Assembly: GCA_018699955.1 (NCBI GenBank)
Contig: JABISG010000008.1
Coordinates: 1 to 63,459 of the forward strand
Length of the DNA stretch: 63,459 nucleotides
Direction of reading: 5' to 3'
Source of the DNA: Planctomycetaceae bacterium
GTDB lineage: Bacteria; Planctomycetota; Planctomycetia; Planctomycetales; Planctomycetaceae
The notes below the pieces were generated by a model that saw only the letters and a list, made by a program, of their open reading frames with translations, had not been told where the DNA came from and searched no databases. Position numbers and translations under genes: made by a program. Shown one piece after another: positions 8,859 through 18,868 of this stretch; position 1 is the stretch's first letter, and every line of letters begins with the position of its first letter.

Positions 8859-9311
8859 ATGCTTCACCGCACGTCAATTACGATTGTTGTCGCGGTCATT
8901 CTCTGTTGCGTTTCCGGTTGTGTTCGGGACGGCGCGTCAACCAGAGAAAACGCAGACAACGAGACAGAACCGTCAGGCGACATATTCGGCGACATGCCAG
9001 TGTCCGAGCAGATGTTGCACGGAGTCAAGCAGCAGATTTCAATGGTGCGTCAAAGCATGTCGGATGACGAAATAATAGACGTTCTCGGACTACGTGATTT
9101 CGGTCCTTCGTCAAACGGAACAATTGGCGGTATTACTTCAAGTCACGCTTACGAATTCGCAGAACACGACTGCCATTTAGTGATTTTCCGCAGTTACAAT
9201 GACCTCGGACAGCCATCGGGTTCTTCGGCATACGAAATCAAGTTCGGCGGTGCGGAAATTCCTTCATCTGTCACATTCAAGATTCCCAAGGATTTGGAAT
9301 CAGTCAGGTAG
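8859..9311 (+). CDS. small lipoprotein, unknown
   Basis: A 150-residue protein with a lipoprotein signal: ITIVVAVILCCVSGC, lipobox VSGC with the lipidated Cys at residue 21. The mature part is acidic at first (ENADNETEPSGD), then contains MSDDEIIDVLGLRDFG, a motif resembling small BamE/SmpA-like folds, and ends in a beta-rich segment (HLVIFRSYND, YEIKFGG). Start ATG 8859 has AAGGAG 8 bases upstream. Function not recognised; the BamE-like resemblance is weak inference. Confidence 0.72.
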   Translation: MLHRTSITIVVAVILCCVSGCVRDGASTRENADNETEPSGDIFGDMPVSEQMLHGVKQQISMVRQSMSDDEIIDVLGLRDFGPSSNGTIGGITSSHAYEFAEHDCHLVIFRSYNDLGQPSGSSAYEIKFGGAEIPSSVTFKIPKDLESVR

Positions 9312-9330
9312 AATGCGGCAGGACTTCTAC

Positions 9331-9564
9331 GCCGAAGGCGTTACACAACAAAGCCCAGGGTCGCGAACGAAGTGAGCGCACCCTGGGTTGACGTGAGAAA
9401 CAAATCTCAACCCCAAAGGGGTTGCACAATCGCCGATCCATTAAGAAGCGAAATGTGGCTCGTCGTGGAACCCTTTCAGGGTTCGTCCAACTTCTACGAA
9501 CGGTTTCCCAGGGTGGCGCGGCTTTGCCGCTGACCCTGGGCTATGTTGTGTAACCGCTTCGCGG
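9331..9564. repeat. long imperfect palindromic repeat element (family E)
   Basis: Outer arms GCCGAAGGCGTTACACAACA / TATGTTGTGTAACCGCTTCG, next arms AGCCCAGGGT / ACCCTGGGCT with inner hairpin halves, and two central hairpins (AACCCCAAAGGGGTT at 9409-9423 and AACCCTTTCAGGGTT at 9469-9483). No open frame with coding character. The whole behaves as a nested palindrome of about 234 bases, a non-coding mobile-type repeat. Confidence 0.75.
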
Positions 9565-9622
9565 TATGGGCCGTACGGCAATCAATCGATCTCCTTGTCT
9601 CCCCCTCTCCCCAACTTGGTTG

Positions 9623-9672
9623 GCTGTCGTTCGCCGGGGTGCGGTCCCACGGGGGGCAACACGTGAGCTTGG
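9623..9672 (+). repeat. 50-bp repeat, family B extended, copy 1
   Basis: GCTGTCGTTCGCCGGGGT followed by GCGGTCCCACGG and GCAACACGTGAGCTTGG. It matches 10257-10306 at 45 of 50 positions by eye. The two copies are direct repeats flanking the lipoprotein gene at 9720-10037. Confidence 0.75.
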
Positions 9673-9719
9673 AGAATTCGCTGCGTCAGACACCGTAGTT
9701 TGCCGACCTACCTCGACGG

Positions 9720-10037
9720 CTACTGGAAAGCGTCAACCCATTCTGCGCCCGGTGCGACGCTGAAGTCTCCCCTCGGCCCACCACCACCAAAAACCATGCC
9801 GGCGACATAGACCGCTTGGTAGACGACCCAGCCGTACCCGTTGATGACGCGTTGTACGCCGAACGTGGCATCGCGGGCGAGTCGCTCCCGCGTGATGCGA
9901 GTACGGGTGGGCGAGGCCTTCACCCGAGACTTACCCGGCTGCATGTCTGCCGTATGCTGGATCGAGCCGGCACCTGTCGTAGCGCAACCGATGAGTTGCG
10001 CAGAACACAACATGATTGCAAAGAGCCGAACCTTCAT
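9720..10037 (-). CDS. small lipoprotein, unknown
   Basis: A 105-residue protein with lipoprotein signal MKVRLFAIMLCSAQLIGC; lipobox LIGC places the lipidated Cys at residue 18. The mature part is basic in the middle (RTRITRERLARDATFG) and has one short hydrophobic stretch (GWVVYQAVYVAGMVFGGGG). Start ATG 10037 has AGAGGGA about 8 bases upstream. No recognised domain. It sits between two 50-bp direct repeats. Confidence 0.65.
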   Translation of the reverse strand: MKVRLFAIMLCSAQLIGCATTGAGSIQHTADMQPGKSRVKASPTRTRITRERLARDATFGVQRVINGYGWVVYQAVYVAGMVFGGGGPRGDFSVAPGAEWVDAFQ

Positions 10038-10256
10038 GTTTCGTCCCTCTCGCTCCGCCTTTGGTGTTGGTCAACCATTTTGCCGCTTCCGCTTCAACGC
10101 TCAACGGGTGATTCATCGTCTCATAGCAGATCATCCATCCACTGAAAACAGCGAAAACATCACGCGTGTGGCGGCGTTGTTGTGGCGTGGGTACCACGAA
10201 ATATACCCGACCTGTGGCGGTTTCCCGTGTGGACCGAAGGGTTTCGATTCACTCTT

Positions 10257-10306
10257 GCTGTCGTTCGCCGGGGTTCGATCCCACGGGGTGCAACCCGTGG
10301 GCTTGG
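10257..10306 (+). repeat. 50-bp repeat, family B extended, copy 2
   Basis: GCTGTCGTTCGCCGGGGT followed by TCGATCCCACGG and GCAACCCGTGGGCTTGG. The palindromic core CCCACGGGGTGCAACCCGTGGG can form a stem-loop. Lies 17 bases after the stop of the minus-strand dehydratase gene. Confidence 0.75.
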
Positions 10307-10322
10307 GGTGTGACGAAAGTCT

Positions 10323-11462
10323 TTACCAGTTCGTAAACGCACCGTCGGGGTGACTCAACCGTGGGGTGTGGCCTTCCGGAAATGCAGGGTAGGCGGAGAT
10401 CGCGTCGGCGTTGAATTCGATGCCGAGACCGTTGCCTTCCGGCGGCAATAAATGACCGTTCTCGAATGGCACTTGCAGTGGGAAGAGTTCCGGCAGAACG
10501 GTTCCCGGTGGGCGGGCGAGTTCCTGGACGGCGAAGTTGCTGACGGCCAGATCGAGATGCAGGCTGGCGGCCGTCGCGACTGGTCCCAGTGGGTTGTGGA
10601 ACGCGACCTTGATGTAATGCGTTTCGCACCAACCGGCAATTTTGAGCGATTCGGTGATGCCGCCGACATTGCAGACGTCGATGCGGGCGAAGTCGATCAG
10701 GTCTTCTTCCACTTGTTGGCGGAATTCCCACTTGCTGGCGTATTGTTCGCCGGCGGCCAACGGCACATTCACATGCCGGCTGAGCTTGCGGAAGCTGTCG
10801 AAGTTCTCCATGCGGATCGGATCTTCGACAAAGTACGGCCGGTACGGTTCCAGTCCACGGCAGAGTAAAATCGCCTCGGTCGGATCGAGGCGGGTGTGCG
10901 CATCGACGATGAGTTCCATGTCGTCGCCGACCGCTTCACGCAATGCGGCGAAATCTTTGATACAGCGGCGTGTTGCTGCAACGGGTTCGAAGGTCACGCC
11001 GTCGGGTTCGATGCGGGGATCGAAGCGGGCGAACTTCCAACCTTCCTGTTGTTTGGCGAGCGCTTGCTCGACGAGTTCTTCGGTCGAATTGCCGCGAATG
11101 TGCGGGTAGCAAACCACGCGGTCGCGGACTTTGCCACCCAACAGTTGATACAACGGTACGCCGAGCGCCTTGGCTTTGATGTCCCAGAGGGCAATGTCGA
11201 TTGCACTGATCGCAGCACAGCCGATGCGGCCGGCGGGGAAGAATCCTCCGCGGAACATCAGTTGCCAAAGATGTTCGGTGCGGAACGGGTCCTGCCCGAT
11301 GAGCATTTGGGTCAAGCTTGTGACATAACCGACGGTAGCCGGCTCCTGCCAGGTGATTCCCGCTTCACCAATTCCACTGATGCCTTCGTCGGTTTCGACT
11401 TCGACAAAGAGGAAGTTTCTTTCATGCCCGACGACGTGAGGCGTGACGGCAGTGATTTTCAT
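10323..11462 (-). CDS. enolase-superfamily dehydratase, D-galactonate dehydratase-like
   Basis: A 379-residue mandelate racemase/muconate lactonizing family protein, Mg-dependent, abstracting a proton alpha to a carboxylate. The N-terminal capping domain (GEAGITW, GCAAISAIDIALWDIKAK) is followed by the barrel with metal ligands in IVDAHTRL, FVEDPIR and AAGEQYAS, and an active-site His in FHNPLGPVATAASLHLD, a segment typical of galactonate or other sugar-acid dehydratases. A sugar-acid substrate is inferred; the exact one is not readable. Start ATG 11462. Divergent from the ammonium transporter gene. Confidence 0.88.
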   Translation of the reverse strand: MKITAVTPHVVGHERNFLFVEVETDEGISGIGEAGITWQEPATVGYVTSLTQMLIGQDPFRTEHLWQLMFRGGFFPAGRIGCAAISAIDIALWDIKAKALGVPLYQLLGGKVRDRVVCYPHIRGNSTEELVEQALAKQQEGWKFARFDPRIEPDGVTFEPVAATRRCIKDFAALREAVGDDMELIVDAHTRLDPTEAILLCRGLEPYRPYFVEDPIRMENFDSFRKLSRHVNVPLAAGEQYASKWEFRQQVEEDLIDFARIDVCNVGGITESLKIAGWCETHYIKVAFHNPLGPVATAASLHLDLAVSNFAVQELARPPGTVLPELFPLQVPFENGHLLPPEGNGLGIEFNADAISAYPAFPEGHTPRLSHPDGAFTNW

Positions 11463-11663
11463 GTTGTGTGCTTCTTGAGAATGAGAAAAAGAAAACGTGC
11501 GAGCGACGAAATGTGACCGTCAACACGGTTGCGTTTTATGTTGTGATTGTTGAGAGTACACAACCGGTTGCCAGTGTTCCATTCTTCAGGCGACTGACTT
11601 TTCAATTTCAACCTTCAAGAGCCTTACAAAATAGCTTCCACCTGTTTGCGCGAGGAGAGTTCG

Positions 11664-13139
11664 ATGAACGGGCTGAGTTTTCGCTGGTTGTCGGCGTTGG
11701 TCGTCGTTGGTTTGTTGGCCGTACCGGCCTTTTCGCAAGATCCTGAAACAGAGCCGCCGGCAAAGCCTGAGAATGCCGAGAACGCACCGGAGGTAATCGA
11801 GCCGGAAGAAGTCGAGCCGACGGAGGCACCGACGCCGGCGGAGGCTGAGGAGCTAGAGGAGATTAGTGCTGTCGGCTTGAACGGGGCGGATACGGCTTGG
11901 ATGCTCGTTGCATCGGCGTTGGTGCTGATGATGACCGCACCGGGATTGGCGTTGTTTTATGGTGGACTGGTCCGCAAGAAGAATATCCTCAGTGTGATGA
12001 TGCAGTGCGTCTTTTTGATGGGTCTGATGTCTGTCGTCTGGGCACTGTGGGGATTCAGCTTCGCATTCGGCGACGATGCGCTGGGCGGATTCATCGGTAA
12101 CACCAAGTACCTGTACCTGAACGGTGTCATGCCTTCCTGGAGCGGATCGCAATCGCACGTGCCGATGCTGGAGGATGGTACCATTCCCATGTCATTGTTC
12201 ATGGTGTTCCAGGGGATGTTCTTCATCATTACGCCGGCGTTGATTTGCGGGGCGTTTGCCGAGCGAATGAAATTCAGCACGATGTGCGTGTTTCTCGTGT
12301 TGTGGGGAACGCTGATTTATTGTCCGTTAGCGCATTGGGTCTGGGGCGGCGGCTGGTTGGGCGGGGATAGCCAATTTGCTGCGCTCGATTTTGCGGGCGG
12401 CCTGGTGGTGCATTTGAGTTCGGGGGTTTCTGCACTGTTGGTGGCGATATTGATTGGCAAACGGTTGGGTCACGGTCAGGAGCCGATGCCGCCGCATAAC
12501 CTCACCTACACATGCATTGGTACGGCGCTGCTGTGGGTCGGCTGGTTTGGCTTCAACGCTGGCAGTGAGTTGGCGGTCGATGCGACGGCGGTCAACGCGT
12601 TTGTTACAACACATTTGGCAGCCGCGATGGGCGTACTTGGCTGGGCAGGAATGGAATGGATCACCCGCGGCAAGCCGAGTATTCTGGGTGCCTGTTCCGG
12701 AGCAGTCGCCGGACTGGTCTGCATCACACCGGCATGTGCATTCGTGACACCGTTGGCGGCACTCCTGTTCGGCTTGGCCGGATCCGTAGTCTGTTTCTTC
12801 GCCTGCACGACTCTGAAGTCGAAGTTCGGCTACGACGATTCGCTGGACGCGTTTGGCGTTCACGGAGTTGGCGGAGCGGTGGGTGCCATTCTGACTGGCG
12901 TATTTGCCACCCAAGCCGTGACCGGCAGCCCCTCTGCCGTCGGCCTGGTTGACGGCAACGCCGCCCAATTGGGCAATCAGGTCATCAGTGTGCTGGCCGG
13001 CGGTGCATTTGCACTGGTGGGTACGTTGATTCTGCTCAAAGTGCTGGACATCGTGATGGGACTTCGCGTTTCACAGGAAGACGAAGTGAAGGGGCTCGAT
13101 CTGAGTCAGCATGGCGAAGAAGGGTACATCTTCCTTTAA
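11664..13139 (+). CDS. amt: ammonium transporter (Amt family)
   Basis: Inner-membrane channel for ammonium. The 491-residue protein begins with a cleavable signal peptide ending near AFSQ, then an acidic Pro/Glu-rich segment of about 50 residues, then the 11-helix Amt core: NGADTAWMLVASALVLMMT, GLALFYGGLVRKKN, the Trp/Phe-rich pore region and the conserved His pair in DFAGGLVVHLSSG and DAFGVHGVGGAVG. I start at ATG 11664 with GAGGAGA 5-11 bases upstream. The periplasmic acidic extension is longer than in enteric AmtB. The PII gene is about 4 kb away rather than adjacent. Confidence 0.95.
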   Translation: MNGLSFRWLSALVVVGLLAVPAFSQDPETEPPAKPENAENAPEVIEPEEVEPTEAPTPAEAEELEEISAVGLNGADTAWMLVASALVLMMTAPGLALFYGGLVRKKNILSVMMQCVFLMGLMSVVWALWGFSFAFGDDALGGFIGNTKYLYLNGVMPSWSGSQSHVPMLEDGTIPMSLFMVFQGMFFIITPALICGAFAERMKFSTMCVFLVLWGTLIYCPLAHWVWGGGWLGGDSQFAALDFAGGLVVHLSSGVSALLVAILIGKRLGHGQEPMPPHNLTYTCIGTALLWVGWFGFNAGSELAVDATAVNAFVTTHLAAAMGVLGWAGMEWITRGKPSILGACSGAVAGLVCITPACAFVTPLAALLFGLAGSVVCFFACTTLKSKFGYDDSLDAFGVHGVGGAVGAILTGVFATQAVTGSPSAVGLVDGNAAQLGNQVISVLAGGAFALVGTLILLKVLDIVMGLRVSQEDEVKGLDLSQHGEEGYIFL

Positions 13140-13339
13140 TCCGCGCTGGTCACCGCAACAATTCGCAAGTTTTTGCCACATCCCGCAACCGGGACGGCTA
13201 GACGTCGGGCAGGCATCGCAATTTGGGCGATTCACTTGCCTGCCGTGGCGGTGAGGGCAGGTTGACCGTTACGCTGGAGCGGGGGAGACGCGGGTTGCTA
13301 CAATTGCGGCGTCCCGTTCGTGGTTCCCGGAGTTAATCG

Positions 13340-14518
13340 ATGGCGTACCGTCTGGATGATCTGGTCATCAGCGGCGAGTTGATCAATACAACAAATTACT
13401 CGACGCATGGCTGGTTGCGATTGCGCGGGCAGGAACAAGCGCTGTCGCTGCAATTGACGGGAAATTGCCTTCCCGACCTGATGGGAAAGCACATTCGCTT
13501 TGAAGCACGCGACGCCGCCGCACGGGAAGCGAACGACGACACCATCGATTTTGATATCAGCGGAATTGCCTGGCAGCAAGTTGGGCCGACCGGCGAAATG
13601 ACTGCCGACCGCAAAGTGAAGGTCAGCGATTGTTCGCCCGAGGAAATGTACAAGCGCTCGAAGCTGGGTGAACCGCAGCCGTTTGCGTGGAAGCGGTGCC
13701 TGTATCTGGAATGGTTCAGCCAGAACGGTCGCGTCGTGTTGGAGTTGGTCGATCCGGTGATTGAAATTGTCGACGATGACTTCGACAAGACTGATGCGAT
13801 CGATGATGCAACGACCGACGAGGCCGAATTGGCCTTGCTGGACGAACTGCATCCCGAGGACGAGTTCGGCGCGCTCACCGATGCAGAGAACTTCTCCGCG
13901 GACGAATTCGCCAACGATACCGAGGAAGCGACCGAGGGCTTGTCGGGTGAGTTTTCCGATGAAGAACAACTCGAACCCGAAAACGATGATGATCCCTATG
14001 GCCTGTTTCCCGAAGGGCTACAGCAACAATTCGACCTGGCGGCCTCTCAACTCGACAACTCGATTGAAGACGACGAATCGAAACCGCAATCGCTCCGTGA
14101 AATGGAGCTGATGGACGAGTTGATCGAGGGGGGCGAAGGCGACATTATCGCCTCGATCTTCGAAGAGCCGATGAAGTTGCCGCGTCCCGACCAGCTCGAC
14201 GACGTTCAGGTGGAATCCGCCTTGAAAACGCTGCTGGGCCAACTGGCGCGGTTTGGAATTGCGTTGTCGGTTTGCGAGCATTTCACGCCCAGAGACGCCT
14301 ACCGTTTACTTCTCAACGACATTTGCACCGAAGAACGTGCGTATCCACAGTTGCGAGATACTCAATGGGTGCAGCACTTTATGACGTCGGAGTTCTGCGA
14401 AATCTGTGAAGCGGAAATGGACCGCGAGTTCGAGGAATACGAACGACGACGACGCGAAAATCCCGATGATGACTTGGCGGGAGGCGACTTGCCGGGCGAC
14501 GACGAAGTTCCGTTTTAA
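13340..14518 (+). CDS. acidic soluble protein, unknown
   Basis: A 392-residue protein without signal or membrane segments. Residues 1-140 look like a folded beta-rich domain (YRLDDLVISGELINTTNY, GWLRLRGQEQALSLQLTG); the centre (about 150-250) is very acidic and probably flexible (DDDFDKTDAIDD, DEEQLEPENDDDPYG); the C-terminal 130 residues are helical (LKTLLGQLARFGIALSVCEH, AYRLLLNDI). GGAG lies 8 bases before the ATG. I do not recognise a characterised family; similar proteins seem to occur in planctomycetes. Confidence 0.72.
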   Translation: MAYRLDDLVISGELINTTNYSTHGWLRLRGQEQALSLQLTGNCLPDLMGKHIRFEARDAAAREANDDTIDFDISGIAWQQVGPTGEMTADRKVKVSDCSPEEMYKRSKLGEPQPFAWKRCLYLEWFSQNGRVVLELVDPVIEIVDDDFDKTDAIDDATTDEAELALLDELHPEDEFGALTDAENFSADEFANDTEEATEGLSGEFSDEEQLEPENDDDPYGLFPEGLQQQFDLAASQLDNSIEDDESKPQSLREMELMDELIEGGEGDIIASIFEEPMKLPRPDQLDDVQVESALKTLLGQLARFGIALSVCEHFTPRDAYRLLLNDICTEERAYPQLRDTQWVQHFMTSEFCEICEAEMDREFEEYERRRRENPDDDLAGGDLPGDDEVPF

Positions 14519-14690
14519 CCGCATCGCGCTTCGCTAAACCATAGGGGATGTCGTCAATCCCGCCGATTGTTTCGATTCCGGAAATTGGGCCGAATTTTCC
14601 GGCGTTCCCATGCCGAGCTACTTCAAGAAGGAATGCGCGCCGTTCCGCCTGTCGGTGGGATCGATCCGCGTAATTTCCATTTGTTCAGAC

Positions 14691-14721
14691 TTGACTGTTG
14701 AATCGCTCGCTATCGTATAAA
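14691..14721 (+). promoter_or_regulatory. possible promoter of the glycosyltransferase gene
   Basis: TTGACT (14691-14696), 19-base spacer, TATAAA (14716-14721), about 75 bases before the ATG at 14795. The spacer is longer than ideal, so this is tentative. Confidence 0.3.
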
Positions 14722-14794
14722 CGAGACGGAATTCGTTCGGTACCCAATGCCGCTCGGTTTCCGGTTGCCAAGGACGAGCAACCCAGGTGCCTGT

Positions 14795-16030
14795 ATGCTG
14801 CCGACGATCGAAGCCTGTTTTCCCGCCTGGATCGGGCTGGGAATTGTAGTCGCCCTGCAATGGTTGACTCGGCTGTTAATGTTGAGCGTGGAATATCACC
14901 GCCGGCGGCTGCTGGGTTCCCGTTCACACCCCGGTCAACACGGCGACCTGCCGGCGCTCACGATGATGGTGGCGGCCAAGGACGAAGAAGAACATATCAA
15001 GAGCTGTGTCAGTTCGTTGTTGATGCAGGATTATCCGAATCTCGAAGTGATCGCGATCGACGACCGCAGCGACGATCAAACACCGCTGATCCTCAAGCGG
15101 TTAGCCGATGAGTCGAACGGCCGACTGCGAGTGGTCTCGATTCTGCATCTGGAGGATGGCTGGTTCGGTAAGAACAATGCGATGCGCGAAGGTGTGGCGG
15201 CCAGCGGCGGCGACTGGCTTTGCTTTACCGACGCCGACTGCCGATTGACATCGATGCGTGCGTTGACCGTCGCCATGCAAGAGGCGCTGAAGCACGACAT
15301 CGATTTCCTGACGATCACTCCGGTGCTGGAAATGAACACCCTTTGGGAAAAAGTGACGCAACCGGCGTGTGCTCAATCGTTGATGTTCTGGTTTCAGCCA
15401 AGTCGCGTGAACGATCCGAATAGAGCGACCGCCTACGCCAACGGTGCGTTCATGCTGATGAGCCGCGATTGCTACAACGCGATTGGAGGCCACGACCGTG
15501 TGAAGACGGAAGTCAACGAGGACATTCAACTGGCGCGGTATGCCAAAGCTGCCGGCTTGAAACTGCGAATGGTTGAAAACGACGACTTGTATCGTACGCA
15601 AATGTACGGCTCAGCGTTGCAGTCGTTTCGAGGTTGGAGTCGCATCCTGTTCGGCAGTTTGAAATCGGGGTGGCGGCTCTGTTTTTCGCTGACCGCAAGT
15701 CTGCTGTTCACGGTATTGCCGCCGATGTTTCTGACGATATCACTCATCGGACGAGCAATGGCCGATGCCGGTCAGATTTCCAACTGGACAATTGCCGTCG
15801 GTGTGTGGTTAACTGCTGTGGTGTTGTGCCAGGCGGCCGCCTGGCGATTCTACAGTTTTCTCAAGGCCAACCGATGGTGGTCGCTGACCTATGTCCTGGG
15901 AGCCGGCGTGACGGTCGCAATGCTGCTGAACGCCTTGATGAAGCAAATCGGAGTGGCGAGCACAACCTGGCGGGGTACAACGTACCGACGAGACGAGCGT
16001 ATTGACGTTCCCGTGCAACGCGTCCTATAG
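14795..16030 (+). CDS. membrane glycosyltransferase, GT2 family
   Basis: A 411-residue inverting-type glycosyltransferase. An N-terminal membrane segment (AWIGLGIVVALQWLTRLLML) precedes the GT-A domain: MMVAAKDEEEHIKSC, VIAIDDRSDD, the DxD-type FTDADCR, then GAFMLMSRDCYNAIGGHD and TEVNEDIQLAR with the catalytic Asp. Three or four C-terminal membrane helices follow. The sugar and acceptor are not identifiable; hopanoid-associated HpnB-like and polysaccharide synthases share this layout. I choose ATG 14795, since upstream in-frame codons give a non-membrane leader. Confidence 0.88.
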   Translation: MLPTIEACFPAWIGLGIVVALQWLTRLLMLSVEYHRRRLLGSRSHPGQHGDLPALTMMVAAKDEEEHIKSCVSSLLMQDYPNLEVIAIDDRSDDQTPLILKRLADESNGRLRVVSILHLEDGWFGKNNAMREGVAASGGDWLCFTDADCRLTSMRALTVAMQEALKHDIDFLTITPVLEMNTLWEKVTQPACAQSLMFWFQPSRVNDPNRATAYANGAFMLMSRDCYNAIGGHDRVKTEVNEDIQLARYAKAAGLKLRMVENDDLYRTQMYGSALQSFRGWSRILFGSLKSGWRLCFSLTASLLFTVLPPMFLTISLIGRAMADAGQISNWTIAVGVWLTAVVLCQAAAWRFYSFLKANRWWSLTYVLGAGVTVAMLLNALMKQIGVASTTWRGTTYRRDERIDVPVQRVL

Positions 16031-16089
16031 GCCGCGGTCGAGAGTCAAGAGCGGAGAGCCAGAGTCTATCGGCGCCAACCCGTCTCGCT

Positions 16090-16836
16090 CTAGACTCGAG
16101 ACTCTCGTCTCTCCGCATCAAAGAGAATCGGGCTACGACCTTCATCGAGCAGCTTTTGCGTCAGCTTCACGATGTGCGGCAGAAACCCGCGATCGACATC
16201 GACCGGGTGAATCGCCAGACAGGGAAGCAGGTTCCTGTAAAGACGCATGCGGAGATTTCCGTAAAAATGCCCCACGTGTCCCAGCGTTCCCCAGCGAGAC
16301 ACATCCCAACACCAGGTGGCAACGGGAATACGACTGCCGTCGGCAAAGTCGATGTGGCGAAAACCGACGGCGTAGTTGAGACCAAACCGCGCCAGCCGAT
16401 CGGCCGTCAGACGCCCCCGCTGAAACGTCGGCGCGATAAAGCCGCAGGCGGGTGCATCGAATTGCTCACGCATGACCGCTTGTCCCCGCTGGAGACGCGA
16501 GTCGGTTTCCTCGGGAGTTAAGCCGTTGAACTCGTCGGCACCGCCGGTAATGAACGAAACCAGACCGCGTCCGCTGGAACGCGAGTGGGTCAATCCGTGC
16601 AGTAGCACGTCGTCGAATCGCTCTCGCACGAGGTCAACAAACGGCGCGTCTTCCGCCGCGATTGGCTTACCATGCCAACTGGGAACAACAGCAGCGGCAA
16701 TCCGTGTCTCAATCAACGGAGCCAACGCGTCAACAATCGCCGAAATCTGCCGCAAAAAACAGGGCGCGACATCGTGCATTACCACGTAGAACGAACTGTC
16801 ATTCGAAATCGTGCTGGAATTCCGCTGATCAATCAT
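16090..16836 (-). CDS. DUF2334 polysaccharide-deacetylase-like protein
   Basis: A 248-residue protein of the DUF2334 family, related to NodB-type carbohydrate esterases. Metal-binding motifs are visible: MHDVAPCF near residue 20 (Asp), LLHGLTHSR near 80 (HxxxH-like), CGFIAPTFQ near 133, and LAIHPVDVDRGF near 210. Activity as a deacetylase is a family-based inference; the substrate is unknown. Convergent with the preceding glycosyltransferase gene, with which it may share a surface-polysaccharide role. Confidence 0.85.
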   Translation of the reverse strand: MIDQRNSSTISNDSSFYVVMHDVAPCFLRQISAIVDALAPLIETRIAAAVVPSWHGKPIAAEDAPFVDLVRERFDDVLLHGLTHSRSSGRGLVSFITGGADEFNGLTPEETDSRLQRGQAVMREQFDAPACGFIAPTFQRGRLTADRLARFGLNYAVGFRHIDFADGSRIPVATWCWDVSRWGTLGHVGHFYGNLRMRLYRNLLPCLAIHPVDVDRGFLPHIVKLTQKLLDEGRSPILFDAERRESRV

Positions 16837-17595
<759 letters not shown>

Positions 17596-17596
<1 letters not shown>

Positions 17597-18201
17597 TGCG
17601 TCTGGGCATTTTCGGCGGCACATTCGATCCGATCCATTTCGGCCATCTGATTCTGGCCGAACAATGTCGGGAACAGTGCGCGCTGGATGAGGTGTGGTTT
17701 CTGCCGTCGGGAAGCCCGCCTCATAAGAATGATGAAGGCATCAGCGATGGAGAACAACGCGCCGAGATGTTGGAGTTCGCCATCGCCGGCCATTCCGCCT
17801 TCAAGGTGGATCGCCGCGAACTGAAACGGGAAGGCACCACGTACACCGTCGATACGCTGTCGTCGCTGATGGCCGACGATGCGAGTCGGGAACTGTTTTT
17901 TCTAATCGGCGGCGATTCGCTCCACGATCTACCAACCTGGCGCGAGCCGCGCCGCATTGCGGAGTTGGCAAGAATCGTCGCCGTCAATCGCGGCGACCGT
18001 CCAATTCACGACGTCGAACCGGTCCGCGCTGCATTGGGCGACGAAGTGGCCGAGCGGATCACGCTGGCAACAATGCCCGGCATCGACCTCTCATCAACCG
18101 ACATCCGTCAACGCGTCCGCGCCGGCAAGAGCATTCGCTACATGACGCCCCGCGCCGTCGAGGCGTACATCTCGGAGCATGGGTTGTATCGGGACGCCTA
18201 A
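17596..18201 (+). CDS. nadD: nicotinate-nucleotide adenylyltransferase
   Basis: Converts nicotinate mononucleotide and ATP to deamido-NAD, a step in NAD synthesis. The 201-residue protein has the nucleotidyltransferase motif GGTFDPIHFGHL at residues 6-17, LPSGSPPHK, FLIGGDSLHDLPTWREP and the C-terminal ISSTxxR-type motif LSSTDIRQRV. Length is typical. The ATG at 17596 overlaps the PII stop by one base. Confidence 0.96.
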
Positions 18202-18208
18202 CCGCAAT

Positions 18209-18244
18209 GGGTGGCTGGGGTCGACCGTAGGGAGCCCCCAGACG
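18209..18244 (+). repeat. 36-bp inverted repeat flanking RAYT 2, left arm
   Basis: GGGTGGCTGGGGTCGACC followed by GTAGGGAGCCCCCAGACG. It is the exact reverse complement of 18869-18904 across all 36 bases by eye. It starts 8 bases after the nadD stop and lies 10 bases from the RAYT stop. Confidence 0.9.
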
Positions 18245-18254
18245 GACGCTCCAT

Positions 18255-18812
18255 TTAAGGCACCCACTCCGGTGGAATTCGATCCACTGGAATCGGCGAC
18301 TCACCCCCATCCAACAAAAAGGAAGCGCTCGACCATTCCCGCTCCGGTGCGCGTTCGACCAGTCCGCGTCTGAGAGGGTTGGCGTGCATGTAATCGATCA
18401 TGCTCATCAGTGTGTCCGGCTCGATAATGTTACGATCGTAGCCGCCACCCGATTGCCAGAAAATTCGTTCGGTTCTACCCCCACGCTGTCGCGTGACGCG
18501 CGGCAGCCACTCGGGAGCATTCGTTTCGAGCCAGGCGATGGCAGCGGAACCGACCGGTGCCTTGATGGCTTTGCGGATGGCGGAGATGTCGTATTCTGCT
18601 TCGCGCGGGTGAACCACCATGTGGACATGCTCGGGCATGATCACATACGCCCACAAATCGAATCGCCAGGTTTCACGCGCTGCGGCAATCGCATTGGCCA
18701 GCCATCGCCGGGAACGATCACGCGTGAGAAAACGAAACCCTCGGTAACAGGTGAAAGTCAATTCGTGAGCATGACCGGGGTCATTGAAGTTCCTGCGATG
18801 CGGCTTCCCCAT
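18255..18812 (-). CDS. REP-associated tyrosine transposase (RAYT), second type
   Basis: A 185-residue Y1/HUH protein. From ATG 18812 it starts MGKPHRRNF; the HUH motif is YVIMPEHVHMVV (His62, His64), and the C-terminal RAYT signature is strong: IDYMHANPLRRGLVERAPEREWSSASF, read here in parts (YMHANPLRRG, EWSSASF). A TTG at 18848 would add 12 residues. The gene is framed by perfect 36-bp inverted repeats at 18209-18244 and 18869-18904, which are unrelated to the repeats around the RAYT at 990, so each enzyme appears to have its own substrate (inference). Confidence 0.9.
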   Translation of the reverse strand: MGKPHRRNFNDPGHAHELTFTCYRGFRFLTRDRSRRWLANAIAAARETWRFDLWAYVIMPEHVHMVVHPREAEYDISAIRKAIKAPVGSAAIAWLETNAPEWLPRVTRQRGGRTERIFWQSGGGYDRNIIEPDTLMSMIDYMHANPLRRGLVERAPEREWSSASFLLDGGESPIPVDRIPPEWVP

Positions 18813-18868
18813 TCCAGCGATGGTATCGGTGATGATACGAGAAGGCAAAAGGAATGTCGGTCACGCAT

